The notes under the pieces were generated by a model, which did no database searches, was not told where the DNA came from, and saw only the letters and a program-made list of their open reading frames with translations. A DNA stretch of 64,000 nucleotides from Persephonella atlantica (lineage in GTDB: Bacteria > Aquificota > Aquificia > Aquificales > Hydrogenothermaceae), in assembly GCF_016617615.1 (NCBI RefSeq), contig NZ_JAACYA010000002.1:434001-498000 (forward strand). Direction: 5' to 3'. The translations under genes were made by a program, and so were the position numbers. Of this stretch, positions 43,736 to 52,804 are shown piece by piece (position 1 is the first letter of the stretch; each line of letters begins with the position of its first letter).

Positions 43736-45865
43736 CTACACAAATATTCCACCTAAACAGATGTTCTGTCTGTCAACAGGCAGTCTTCTGCTGATAAATA
43801 GTTTTCCTTCCTTTGAGGAAAAGTTTAACAGCTTACCTGTTACTACAGGGTCTGTAAACATATTTCCGGAAATAACAGTATTTTCTATTTTCAGTTTACT
43901 TTTTATTGTGGCAACCTGTGAAACAAGCCAGTCTCCAAAGCCTTCCAATACAGAAAAAGCTACCATATCTGTTTCTGCACCGGCTAATTTGTAAGATATT
44001 ACGCTCTGGAGCAACTTTTTCCAGTTCAGGTAGAACTGCCCGTTTTCCTCTTCAAGAATGTAATCTATCCTCACCCCTTTCCTGCCTTTAAAATTAACAG
44101 CCATGTCCTGCAGATAGATATAGGGCTCTTCAAAAAATGATGGTTTATCATAAGGAAACAGCTCCAAGATAATAGAAACAGCGTTAAAAACAGCTGTTAT
44201 GTCAGAGATTTCTCTGTAGCTGTTATCACCAGAAATACTTACCTTTTCTATTATATGGGGATACTTTTGGGAGAAGTTTCTTATCAGTTTTCTTCCTTCT
44301 TCAGAACTTTCTTCAATCTGGTTTAACATCCATCCTACTGTCTGACTGAAATCTTCAAAAATTTTAACAGGTCTTAATCTTATAAGAGGTGTCAGAGGTT
44401 TTGTCCGAGATTTTACTGCTATAACACTGTCGTTGTTATGGGAAAAGTACAGTCCCACAGCAGGCTCTTCCAATATCCTGTGCTCTGCCATAACTGACAG
44501 AATAGCTCCCTGATAACTGTAAAACTCTTTTTTCTCTTTATATGGAACATCTACATAAACAGTTTCCCCAGCAAGTACAGAAAGCTGATTTATACTGTCT
44601 ACAAAACTACTCAGCTGAGACAGTAGTTTCTCTTTTCTGTCTATCAGATATTCACCATTCCCAAGGTCTAAAGCTGCATAATCACCTGCTACAGAGAGAT
44701 TACCTGTAGGCTTTGATTTTATAATGTTAGGTAGCAGGCCCTTTTCTCCCTTTTCTATAATAATATGTCTGTCCATAACGATAACTTCTGTTTCTTCCTG
44801 AACATTTATAACTGGAAGGTCTGCATTCAGCTCAAAATCTGTGATAGAGCTGTCGTCTGTAAGGTTTTCAATCAGTATGTAATCTATGCCTGCATTTTTC
44901 AGGTGGAAAGAGAGAAGAGCAAGAACAGGGTCATCTGGTAGTTTTACTTTTATGAACTCAAAATCTGACAACAACGATTTTTCTTTGAAGTCATCAGATG
45001 GTTTTACTTTAAGGACAGGTTTTTCCTGCGAAAGCAAAGCCTTCATCTCTAAATCTGAAAGGATAAGATACCTGTCTAAATCTTTTACCCCTGTAAACAA
45101 AACAGTTAAAGGTTTTCTTCCTTTCGTGCTGCGAATCTTTTCCACATTTTCTCTACTTATTAATCCGACAATTTTGTGTCCGTTTGGAGTATAAACCTTT
45201 AAAAGATGTCCCTTTTTTATCACTCCTGATGCTGCATTGAAAGCTCCTACAGTTTTTTCGCTGTCAAAACCATATCTTTCGTTTTCTCCTTTTTTTAGAT
45301 AAATGGGTGTAAGACAGCTGTGGCAGGCTGTCAGTGGGTATTTATATCTAAAACTGTGTTTGTCCTTATACTCCTCTTCACATTCTGGGCACATCTGGAA
45401 AAATTTAAAGACTGTTTTTTCCCTTTCAAATGGGTATTCATAAAGGTAGGAGTAATGTCCTCCGCAGTAATTACAGGATATAAAGGGAAAGTGATACCTT
45501 CTGCTGCTGCCAGACAGGAGCTCCTCAAGACAGGAAGGGCATATCCCTGTGTTCTGGGGAAGGATGTTTATTTCTCCTCTTATCTCAAACTTATCTAAAA
45601 CATAATCTGATATTCCCTCAACAGCTTCTGTTGTTGCATCGGACATAAACAGAGAGTAAGGCATCTTTTCTCCCAATTCTTTAGAAAAGAACTGAATCTT
45701 TTCAGCAGGAGCAGAAATAACTATCTGAACTGTATCTTTCTTTCTTTCCACATACCCTTTTATCCCATGTCTGTCAGCAATCTGTTTGATAAGCTCCAAA
45801 ATCAAATCATTTCCATTTAAATACTCAAAAGTTATTCTCAGACCAATCTCTTCAGCTGTTTTCAT
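43736..45865 (-). CDS. Degenerate HypF paralogue (pseudo-enzyme)
   Basis: Protein of 709 residues with the HypF order of domains: an acylphosphatase-like start (ITFEYLNGNDLI, without the VQGVGFRP motif), two intact zinc fingers (CPSCLEEL...CNYCG, CPECEEEY...CHSC), a YrdC-like part (about 200-360) and a Kae1-like end. In the last domain the HHYTHA and DGTGYG motifs of true HypF are replaced (YSYQGAILSVMAEH, FSHNNDSV), so metal and nucleotide binding should be lost. A normal HypF is encoded at 25.2-27.4 kb. The position between the protease gene and hypC suggests a scaffold or regulatory function in maturation of the group 1 enzyme. Confidence 0.78.
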   Translation of the reverse strand: MKTAEEIGLRITFEYLNGNDLILELIKQIADRHGIKGYVERKKDTVQIVISAPAEKIQFFSKELGEKMPYSLFMSDATTEAVEGISDYVLDKFEIRGEINILPQNTGICPSCLEELLSGSSRRYHFPFISCNYCGGHYSYLYEYPFEREKTVFKFFQMCPECEEEYKDKHSFRYKYPLTACHSCLTPIYLKKGENERYGFDSEKTVGAFNAASGVIKKGHLLKVYTPNGHKIVGLISRENVEKIRSTKGRKPLTVLFTGVKDLDRYLILSDLEMKALLSQEKPVLKVKPSDDFKEKSLLSDFEFIKVKLPDDPVLALLSFHLKNAGIDYILIENLTDDSSITDFELNADLPVINVQEETEVIVMDRHIIIEKGEKGLLPNIIKSKPTGNLSVAGDYAALDLGNGEYLIDRKEKLLSQLSSFVDSINQLSVLAGETVYVDVPYKEKKEFYSYQGAILSVMAEHRILEEPAVGLYFSHNNDSVIAVKSRTKPLTPLIRLRPVKIFEDFSQTVGWMLNQIEESSEEGRKLIRNFSQKYPHIIEKVSISGDNSYREISDITAVFNAVSIILELFPYDKPSFFEEPYIYLQDMAVNFKGRKGVRIDYILEEENGQFYLNWKKLLQSVISYKLAGAETDMVAFSVLEGFGDWLVSQVATIKSKLKIENTVISGNMFTDPVVTGKLLNFSSKEGKLFISRRLPVDRQNICLGGIFV

Positions 45866-46424
45866 CTCCTATCCTCTTTCCTGAAAGCTCTCCATTATAA
45901 GAACCAAAATGTTTCATAACCACATCCTTTAATGTCAAGCTATTAGTTTTTCTGTATTTTACACCTATTCTGTCTAACTCTTTTAAGACCTGACCTATAA
46001 CTGTTTTGAAAGGAACATCCTCTAAGTTTTTTGTCAGACCAATCTCTGAAGAGTTTATATCCTCAGGAACAACACCTATCACCACTGTATCAGCCATTTT
46101 TCCTGTTAGAGGAGTAAGCTCAATCATCTGGAGCACTTCCACCTCGTGGGCTGTCTGATGGTAGGAAGCAAGACCAGAAAGCTGCTCTGGAGTTAGCCTG
46201 TAAACACTTCCCGGCTTATCATTTACTGATATTGTATCAATAAGGATTATATGGTCGTATTCATGCAGATATTTCATAAGTCCAAATCCAAGGGTTCCTG
46301 CATCTATAAGGTCTACTTCAGGCTCAAATGTATAATTTTCTTCCAGATATTTAACTGTAAAAACTCCTATACCTTCATCTTTAAACAAAATGTTTCCAAC
46401 ACCAACAACACCGATTTTTTTCAT
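45852..46424 (-). CDS. hupD: HupD, hydrogenase maturation endopeptidase
   Basis: Protease of 190 residues that removes the C-terminal peptide of the NiFe large subunit after nickel insertion. GVGNILFKDEGIGV (Glu ligand), VDLIDAGTLGFGL (Asp ligand) and SYHQTAHEVEVLQM (His ligand) form the nickel-sensing site. It overlaps the HypF-like gene by 14 bases. The cluster context makes HupL its substrate. The C-terminal 30 residues extend past the usual HupD end. Confidence 0.92.
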   Translation of the reverse strand: MKKIGVVGVGNILFKDEGIGVFTVKYLEENYTFEPEVDLIDAGTLGFGLMKYLHEYDHIILIDTISVNDKPGSVYRLTPEQLSGLASYHQTAHEVEVLQMIELTPLTGKMADTVVIGVVPEDINSSEIGLTKNLEDVPFKTVIGQVLKELDRIGVKYRKTNSLTLKDVVMKHFGSYNGELSGKRIGDENS

Positions 46425-46476
46425 ACTTTTACCTGCTTAAATCTCATAAAATTTATTAAAAAGGAGGAAAGTAAAA

Positions 46477-46677
46477 ATGAGTGAAGAGATAGAAGTATGT
46501 ATATGCCTGAGGATACCCCTGTCGGATATCCTGCAGGCGATAGAAAAGGGAGGCATAGAAGATGTAGAGGCATTAATAGAAAAAACAAAAGCTGGCTCTG
46601 TATGTAAAATGTGCATCTCTCCAGAATACGACCCTTACGGAGAAAGGGATATACACCTGACAGACCTGTTAAAGTAG
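46477..46677 (+). CDS. BFD-like [2Fe-2S] protein
   Basis: 66 residues with four cysteines in the BFD pattern C-x-C...C-x2-C: EVCICLRIPLSDIL and GSVCKMC, between them a short helical arm. Ribosome site AGGAGG 8 bases ahead of ATG. It is the only + strand gene in the hydrogenase region, so it interrupts hupSLC-hupD and requires its own promoter in the 52-base divergent gap. Could serve as small ferredoxin in maturation or iron release; unproven. Confidence 0.75.
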   Translation: MSEEIEVCICLRIPLSDILQAIEKGGIEDVEALIEKTKAGSVCKMCISPEYDPYGERDIHLTDLLK

Positions 46678-46693
46678 GGGAGAAAAACTCCCC
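46677..46693. terminator. Bidirectional terminator between BFD-like gene and hupC
   Basis: GGGGAG-AAAAA-CTCCCC, then TTTATC on + and a T-poor flank on -. It lies exactly between the converging genes and would end hupSLC transcripts before hupD. Confidence 0.6.
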
Positions 46694-46694
46694 T

Positions 46695-47384
46695 TTATCT
46701 TGCCTTTTTAAACTTGTATCCACCAAACACAATGGCTATATCTCCTTCTCTCCAGAATATTGTTCTCCATATCTGATAGTATATGTGGAAAGCAACCCAT
46801 GCAAGAATAATCCACATTGTAAGATGGTGAGCAACTCTCACACCGTGTGCACCACCAAAAACCCACAGAGTCCAGTCTGTTGCTACATGAAGCAGCCACG
46901 GCCACCACGCACCTATGGAAGAAGTTCCGTGATAAAGTCCCCACACATACATCTGAAGACCTGTAAACAGCATCAGGAAAAGCAGTATGTGCAGTATTGT
47001 GAAATACACTGCGTTAAAGCTGTCTAAATGAGAAGAATCAAAGTTTTTCCTTCTGTTAAGTGTAAGGAGGTTTAGAACAACCTCAACAAACTCCTTTATG
47101 TTCTGGGCATTTGGTATAAGTTTTTTCACTGGTTTTTCAAATCTGCTGAAAAAGTAAAGATAAGCAACAGCTATTGACGTTACATCCAATAGTATAGCTG
47201 CTATGAAATGAACCCATCTGTTATACGCCATAACATATTTAAATGCTGCAGCTTCTGCAATCATACTCTGGTAGTATGGATGGGCAATATACAGACCTGT
47301 AATAACTGCAGCAACAATGGAAAAGACATTTACCCAGTGTATTATCCTCATTGCCACTGTCATTCTTTTTACTTTCTTATACAT
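46695..47384 (-). CDS. hupC: HupC, hydrogenase b-type cytochrome
   Basis: Membrane subunit of 229 residues with four to five hydrophobic spans: IIHWVNVFSIVAAVITGLYI (haem His), FIAAILLDVTSIAVAYLYFF, FTILHILLFLMLFTGLQMYVWG and HLTMWIILAWVAFHIYYQIW with further His ligands. Transfers electrons from the periplasmic HupSL to the quinone pool. Overlaps the end of hupL by 8 bases. Confidence 0.95.
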   Translation of the reverse strand: MYKKVKRMTVAMRIIHWVNVFSIVAAVITGLYIAHPYYQSMIAEAAAFKYVMAYNRWVHFIAAILLDVTSIAVAYLYFFSRFEKPVKKLIPNAQNIKEFVEVVLNLLTLNRRKNFDSSHLDSFNAVYFTILHILLFLMLFTGLQMYVWGLYHGTSSIGAWWPWLLHVATDWTLWVFGGAHGVRVAHHLTMWIILAWVAFHIYYQIWRTIFWREGDIAIVFGGYKFKKAR

Positions 47385-49137
47385 TGCAGAAACCTCCTAT
47401 AGGTTCCACTTTGTAAACGCCAAGCTCTTTTCCTTTCGCATCAATAACGTGAACAGCACATGCGATACATGGGTCAAAGGAGTGTATAGTTCTGAGTATT
47501 TCAAGAGGCTGGTCTGGGTTGGACATAGGCGTTCCTATCAGTGATGCTTCATATGCTCCCATCCTGTTTTTGTAATCCCTTGGAGCTCCGTTCCATGTAG
47601 AAGGAACAACAGCCTGATAGTTTTCTACTTTTCCATCCTTTATTCTAATCCAGTGTCCCAATGCTCCCCTTGGTGCTTCTGTCAATCCATAACCTTTAAG
47701 CTCTTTCCCTTTTGTCAGTCTATCAAAATCATACTCAGTCCATGTGCTCAGGTCTCCTGCTGCCACATTTTTAGACAGTTCAGTAAGCCATTCCTGCATA
47801 ACGTCAACCATAAGAGCTGTCTCTATTGCCCTTCCTGCTGTCCTTCCTACTGTTGAGAAAAGAACCTTAACTGGCAGATTTCCTGACTTTAGGAGCCAGT
47901 CAACGTAATGTTTTATCCTCTCGTCTCCCCTTGCATATCCAACAATCATTCTTGCTAAAGGTCCAACCTCAACCCTGTGGTCGTCATAAATAGGGGATTT
48001 TATCCATGAATACTTACCCTTTGTGTTCAGTGTTCCATCTTCCTTAAATCCTGTATATTTTGGCTTTGTCTGACCTTCAAATGGGTGTAGAGGCTGGTTA
48101 ACGTCATATTCATACCAGCTGTGGGTAACGTCTTCTGTTATTTTTGACTGGTCAACATCATAAACAGTTGATAAATCCATATTCAGAACAACTCCTTGAG
48201 GGAAAAGCAACTTCCCTTTGTACCATGGATTGTCATCCATTCTGAAATCTCCATAAGCCATGTAGTTTCCAAGACCTCTTCCTATTCCTTTCAGAGCTTC
48301 ATCTGCATAAACAGCTCCTGCCATCAGAAGGTCAGGTAGATATGCCCTGTATATAAACTCCCTTGACTTTCTAAGTATGTCCCCAAACTGTCCCAGTCTT
48401 GTAGGATTTTTTATATCCTGAACACAGGTTACACCGCCTACTACGAGGGACTGGGGATGTGGATTTTTCCCACCAAATATGGCCATCAGTTTGGCCATCT
48501 CCCTCTGCATGTCTAAAGCATCAAGATAGTGGGAAACAGCAACAAGGTTCTGCTCTGGTGTGAGTTTATAAGATTTGTTTCCCCAGTACGCATTGGCAAA
48601 TGGTCCCAGTCTTCCTGCTTTTACAAACTTTTTCAGTCTTTCCTGAACAGCTCTGTATGCTCCCTCTCCAGCATTCCACGGCTGAATTGTCTCTCCTGTT
48701 ATAGGGTCTGTCAGCATGTTAGCCCATTTTTTTGCCTCTGCTGCTGCCTTTTTAGGGTCAGCTTTCAGAGCAGAAACAACATCAACCCAGTCAAGGGCAT
48801 GGAGATGGTAAAAATGAACTGTGTGGTCGTGTATGTATAGAGAACCCTGAATAAGATTCCTTACCAGTCTTGCATTTTTAGGAGGAACAACTCCAAGAGC
48901 ATGCTCTACAGTCTGGGTTGATGTGTAGTAATGGGTTCCTGTGCATACACCGCATATTCTCATTGCAAGTAGAGGCACGTCTCTGGGGTCTCTACCTTTC
49001 ATAATAATCTCAATGCCTCTCCACATTGTGGATGAGCTGTATGCGTCAACAATCACATTATTTTCATCTAATATTGCTTCTATTCTCAGGTGCCCTTCAA
49101 TCCTTGTTATCGGGTCTACTACTAAATGCTTCCCCAT
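47377..49137 (-). CDS. hupL: Group 1 [NiFe]-hydrogenase large subunit
   Basis: Catalytic subunit of 586 residues of the membrane-bound uptake enzyme. L1 motif MRICGVCTGTHYYTS, L2 motif DPCIACAVH, followed by a 22-residue C-terminal peptide (starting VIDAKGKELG) to be clipped by HupD after His. Exported with HupS by the Tat route in folded form. Begins 3 bases after hupS. Confidence 0.97.
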   Translation of the reverse strand: MGKHLVVDPITRIEGHLRIEAILDENNVIVDAYSSSTMWRGIEIIMKGRDPRDVPLLAMRICGVCTGTHYYTSTQTVEHALGVVPPKNARLVRNLIQGSLYIHDHTVHFYHLHALDWVDVVSALKADPKKAAAEAKKWANMLTDPITGETIQPWNAGEGAYRAVQERLKKFVKAGRLGPFANAYWGNKSYKLTPEQNLVAVSHYLDALDMQREMAKLMAIFGGKNPHPQSLVVGGVTCVQDIKNPTRLGQFGDILRKSREFIYRAYLPDLLMAGAVYADEALKGIGRGLGNYMAYGDFRMDDNPWYKGKLLFPQGVVLNMDLSTVYDVDQSKITEDVTHSWYEYDVNQPLHPFEGQTKPKYTGFKEDGTLNTKGKYSWIKSPIYDDHRVEVGPLARMIVGYARGDERIKHYVDWLLKSGNLPVKVLFSTVGRTAGRAIETALMVDVMQEWLTELSKNVAAGDLSTWTEYDFDRLTKGKELKGYGLTEAPRGALGHWIRIKDGKVENYQAVVPSTWNGAPRDYKNRMGAYEASLIGTPMSNPDQPLEILRTIHSFDPCIACAVHVIDAKGKELGVYKVEPIGGFCNV

Positions 49138-49140
49138 AGT

Positions 49141-50391
49141 TTAAACCTCCTCTTTGTTTTCTTCCTTATCTTTTTTGCCAGCTAAAGCACTGGCAACAGC
49201 GTGTATTCCTATACCAACAGCTGTTGCTGTTAACACTCCAAGACCAAACTGGTCAACTGTTGACTCAACACCTCTACCTGCAGGAGGCTGGATTGGTGAG
49301 TCTGCTATAGGTCTCTCTGTTGCATAAACATCCCAGAAGTTTGGCTCTGAACAACCGATACATCCTCTTCCAACACCAATAGGCCAGTTAGTTCCTTCGT
49401 TATATCTCACTATTGAACAGTTATTGAAGGTAAAGGGTCCTTTACATCCCATTTTGTAGAGACAGAAATTATTTTTCGCTCCAAAATCTCCCCACTCTTC
49501 AACAAACTCTCCTGCATCAAAGTGGGCTCTCCTTTCACAGTTATCGTGAATTCTGTATCCAAAGGCAAATTTTGGTCTGAGCAGGCTGTCTAACTCTGGA
49601 ATCTCTCCTGTAAGAATGTAATGGATAACAACACCTGTGATATTTGCAGGGTTTGCTGGACAGGCAGGTATGTTTATGACAGGTTTACCTTTTACAACAT
49701 CCATAACCCCTACTGCACCTGTTGGGTTAGGATGAGCTGCTGGAACGCCGCCAAAAGCAGCACATGAGCCAACAGCTATAACAGCTACTGCATGCTCAGC
49801 TAAATGTTTAACGTGTTCAACTCCTGTTTTTGGATGTCTTCCGATTGTAAATGCTTCAGGCATTCCTACAGGAATAGACCCTTCAACAAACAGCAGATAC
49901 TTTCCGTCAAAATCTTTAACTGCTTTTTCTAAGTTCTGTTCAGCCTGGTCTCCTGCTGCTGCCATAATAACTTCGTGGTATTCAACAGAAAGGTACTCTA
50001 AAATCAGCTCATCAACAGTTGGGGAGTATGAACGGAGCAGTGCCTCTGTATTTCCTGCACAGTCCTGAATGTTTATCCATATTATTGGAATTCTGTTCAT
50101 AACCTCCGCAGCCTGTGCAACAAGAGGTTCAAACTGTGGAGGAAGCATCAGCATTGCCGTTGTAGCAGAAACCCATTTGAGAAAGTCTCTCCTTGTCAGT
50201 TCCCATACTTTTAGATATTCCTCAAATTTCATCTCAGCTTCTCTGACAGGCTTCTGAGCTCTGAGCTCAGTAAGACGTTTTTCCATTTTTTTGTAGAGCT
50301 CTCTGTAGTAAGCATCACCCCTATTAGTGTTGATATAGTTTGTGGGCTTTGTAAAAAGGGCTCTCAGATGTTCCCTGTCTGTGATATTCAT
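49141..50391 (-). CDS. hupS: Group 1 [NiFe]-hydrogenase small subunit
   Basis: Fe-S subunit of 416 residues. Tat signal LTRRDFLKWVSATTAMLML begins only at about residue 64, preceded by an unusually long charged n-region. The start at 50391 is supported by AGGAGGG 5 bases before ATG; alternative Met codons further in lack such sites. Cluster cysteines in IQDCAGNTEALLRS, GSCAAFGG, CPANP, HDNCERR, CLYKMGCKGP, NNCS and GRGCIGCSEPNFWD. A C-terminal membrane span (GVLTATAVGIGIHAVASAL) anchors the complex to HupC. Confidence 0.96.
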   Translation of the reverse strand: MNITDREHLRALFTKPTNYINTNRGDAYYRELYKKMEKRLTELRAQKPVREAEMKFEEYLKVWELTRRDFLKWVSATTAMLMLPPQFEPLVAQAAEVMNRIPIIWINIQDCAGNTEALLRSYSPTVDELILEYLSVEYHEVIMAAAGDQAEQNLEKAVKDFDGKYLLFVEGSIPVGMPEAFTIGRHPKTGVEHVKHLAEHAVAVIAVGSCAAFGGVPAAHPNPTGAVGVMDVVKGKPVINIPACPANPANITGVVIHYILTGEIPELDSLLRPKFAFGYRIHDNCERRAHFDAGEFVEEWGDFGAKNNFCLYKMGCKGPFTFNNCSIVRYNEGTNWPIGVGRGCIGCSEPNFWDVYATERPIADSPIQPPAGRGVESTVDQFGLGVLTATAVGIGIHAVASALAGKKDKEENKEEV

Positions 50392-50403
50392 AACAACCCT
50401 CCT

Positions 50404-50421
50404 AATGAATAATCATTCATT
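50404..50421. promoter_or_regulatory. Shared operator in front of hupS
   Basis: AATGAAT-AATC-ATTCATT, perfect 7+7 dyad just upstream of the hupS ribosome site. The same dyad with other spacers occurs at 54197-54214 (hypB) and 58728-58745 (nickel import operon). An extra half-site TGAATGAAT lies at 50433-50441. Candidate binder: the TetR protein at 52.8-53.4 kb, alternatively NikR. Confidence 0.7.
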
Positions 50422-50428
50422 TATTAAA

Positions 50429-50457
50429 ATGATGAATGAATCTTTTTTCATTGTCAA
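50429..50457 (-). promoter_or_regulatory. Promoter of the hupSLC operon
   Basis: On the minus strand TTGACA (50457-50452) is a perfect -35 box, 17 bases before CATCAT (50434-50429). Half-sites of the AATGAAT operator overlap the -10 region and follow the predicted start, as for a repressor. Confidence 0.55.
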
Positions 50458-50506
50458 CCTTTTTATTAAATAAACCTAATAACTGATAAATAGAAAGGCA
50501 AGTTTA

Positions 50507-51877
50507 TTAATGGGTAGTGCAGACGGAGCAAACATCAAAACTGCGCAAAATCATCTCTGCTTTTATCTGTGAATCTGCACCTTTTATTGCCTTTTCAGCA
50601 GGAGACAGGTATTTTTCACATCTGGGACCAAGATTCCATGTGGAAGGTGTGATGATGTTGTATTTTTTTATGATACCCTTTTCTGCAGTAAGCTGATGTA
50701 TAAGAGAGCCCCTTGCAGCTTCGCACAAACCAACCCCTTTTCCTGAGATTTCTTTTATATCTGCAGGTGGAGGAATATAAAAAGGCTCTGAAGGTTTTAT
50801 ACTTTCTATCCACATTTTCATTGCATAAAGCAGACGGGCAATCTCATCAATCCTTGCCCACATCCTTACCATATAACTATCTCTGTAATGCTTAAGAAGG
50901 TTTATAAATAGCTTTTCCCTACTGTTTATCCTTCTGGAAAGGGGAGAGGTCTCATAGGGCAGGCCGTCGTATCTTACGGCTTTTGCCCATGAATATCTGT
51001 TTTTGTCAAAAGAAAAACCATTCTCCGTTAGATATGAATAACTGTCTATTTCCCTCACTTTTTCTACATAAAAATTTCTTCTCTTTTTCTTTGTTATCCC
51101 TTTAGAAAATGCATACTCCATATCACACACAGTAAGAAACCTGTGGTAGGACTTTCCTGCATGGTCTAACTGATGTTTTTTACACATAAAAATAAATTTT
51201 TTCAGGTCTGAGTTTTTAGACTTTTTTAGATATTCCTCTTCAGAAGATACAGACAGGTAATCCTCTATATCCATGCCAAAAATTTCTTGCTGTGCAAATC
51301 CTACAACAGAATCAACAATAGATTTGGCTTCTGTTAAATCAAATGTTGTTGGATCGCAAACCACACCACCGGGAACAGAGTATGACGTGTGAGGCCACTG
51401 TCCTCCAAAGATGGCTATAACTTTTACAATCCTTGAGCTAAAATCAACAGCCTTCTGCCATTTATACCCTTTTATTGGCTCAAAATCCTTCAGTTTTTTG
51501 CTTTTTTCTAACTTCAGGAAATCTGGCATAACAAACATATAAAACCACCGCAGGTGGTTCTGGATTATCTCTGCTCCCAGGGTGATGTCCCTTATCAGTC
51601 TTGCATTCTGTGGAATATCTATTTTCAGTCCAGCATTTTCATAAAGATTTTCTATGGCTTTTGTGGTTGCTATCAGATGTGCATGACCGCATATTCCGCA
51701 TATTCTTGGATTTATAACCAGAGCATCTAAAGCCGGCTTTCCCTCCAATATAAACTCAAAACCACGGAAGTTTGGAGCTATGATAAATGCGTCCTTTACT
51801 TTTCCTTTTTCCCAAACAAGTTTTAGCTGTATCTCACCTTCTACTCTGTTGAGAACTACCTTTCTTACTTTTGGCAT
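50507..51877 (-). CDS. Group 2-type [NiFe]-hydrogenase large subunit, no C-terminal extension
   Basis: Large subunit of 456 residues. L1: PRICGICGHAHLIATT. The chain ends exactly at DVCSVCTTH, i.e. at the His where other large subunits are cleaved, so no maturation protease is required; this is known for regulatory (HupV/HoxC) and some other group 2 enzymes. The usual Pro of DPC is Val. Starts 2 bases after its small subunit, in an operon with a TetR regulator and hypB. It may be an H2 sensor or the soluble group 2 hydrogenase known from Aquifex. Confidence 0.88.
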   Translation of the reverse strand: MPKVRKVVLNRVEGEIQLKLVWEKGKVKDAFIIAPNFRGFEFILEGKPALDALVINPRICGICGHAHLIATTKAIENLYENAGLKIDIPQNARLIRDITLGAEIIQNHLRWFYMFVMPDFLKLEKSKKLKDFEPIKGYKWQKAVDFSSRIVKVIAIFGGQWPHTSYSVPGGVVCDPTTFDLTEAKSIVDSVVGFAQQEIFGMDIEDYLSVSSEEEYLKKSKNSDLKKFIFMCKKHQLDHAGKSYHRFLTVCDMEYAFSKGITKKKRRNFYVEKVREIDSYSYLTENGFSFDKNRYSWAKAVRYDGLPYETSPLSRRINSREKLFINLLKHYRDSYMVRMWARIDEIARLLYAMKMWIESIKPSEPFYIPPPADIKEISGKGVGLCEAARGSLIHQLTAEKGIIKKYNIITPSTWNLGPRCEKYLSPAEKAIKGADSQIKAEMILRSFDVCSVCTTH

Positions 51878-51879
51878 TT

Positions 51880-52803
51880 TCAGTCTGTTTCCTCTAACTT
51901 TACCATTAATCTTTTGTTTTTTAATGTTTTTGCCACTCCTGTTATGGTAATGTATGCCCTTTTTGAAACACCTAAAGGAACTTCTTCTGGAATTCCCATA
52001 TTTTTCTTTGTTTCAAAGAAGTTTTCCCTCAGTGGAAAGTTAAACTCTGTGCATCCTATACACGGCATACCTGCCCGTGTTTTGGAAGATATTCTGTTCC
52101 ACAGAATTTTGTTACATGGAGCATGTGTCATGGGACCTCTACAGCCAAGATTGTAAAACAGACAGCCTTCTTTATGCCCAAACTCTTCCGACTCCACCTT
52201 CCATTCAAAATACTCATTTCTTGTGCATCCATCATGGGGAAGATACATAAACAGCTCCTTTGGTCTGTTAAACTGGTCAAGTATCACTTTCTTTCCTTCA
52301 AGCAGTGCTGTTATCGTCTGGGTAAACCATGCAGGATGCATGGGACATCCGGGAATATTGATAACAGGGTAGCCTGACCTTGTTTTAAAGTCTGGAGGGA
52401 AAAACCCCTCCTTCTGCACAAATTTGTACTGAACTCCCTTCACATCAGTATTGTGAGGAAAGGTGGCAGGTATGTTTCCAAAAGAAGCGCAGTTCCCTGC
52501 AGCTATGATGTAATCAGCCCTGTCTTTTAAAATCTCCAATATCTGGGCTACTGAGTAATCACCGATTTTGTGGAATCTTTTGTCAGATGTTACAGCTCCT
52601 TCAACAACCAAGAAGTTAATCTTTATTTTTTCTTCTTTTACTTTTTTAATTATAGTCTGGAGATTTTCCCTGTAAGAAAATGAAGGATGATAGATAAGTT
52701 TTATTTTTTGAAAAATCTCGTAGAAAAAAGGATTTTCTGCATTAAGTAGAGACTGGGTGTTTCCATTACAGCTCAGTCCCTGTATCCAGAGCAGTGTTTT
52801 CAT
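51880..52803 (-). CDS. Group 2-type [NiFe]-hydrogenase small subunit
   Basis: Small subunit of 307 residues lacking both Tat signal and membrane anchor, hence cytoplasmic. IQGLSCNGNTQSLLNAE (proximal cluster), AAGNCASFGNIPA, INIPGCPMHPAW, HDGCTRNEYFEW, CLFYNLGCRGP and GMPCIGCTEFNFP carry the cluster cysteines. Its start lies 1 base after the TetR-family stop. Pairs with the following large subunit. Confidence 0.9.
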   Translation of the reverse strand: MKTLLWIQGLSCNGNTQSLLNAENPFFYEIFQKIKLIYHPSFSYRENLQTIIKKVKEEKIKINFLVVEGAVTSDKRFHKIGDYSVAQILEILKDRADYIIAAGNCASFGNIPATFPHNTDVKGVQYKFVQKEGFFPPDFKTRSGYPVINIPGCPMHPAWFTQTITALLEGKKVILDQFNRPKELFMYLPHDGCTRNEYFEWKVESEEFGHKEGCLFYNLGCRGPMTHAPCNKILWNRISSKTRAGMPCIGCTEFNFPLRENFFETKKNMGIPEEVPLGVSKRAYITITGVAKTLKNKRLMVKLEETD

Positions 52804-52804
52804 C

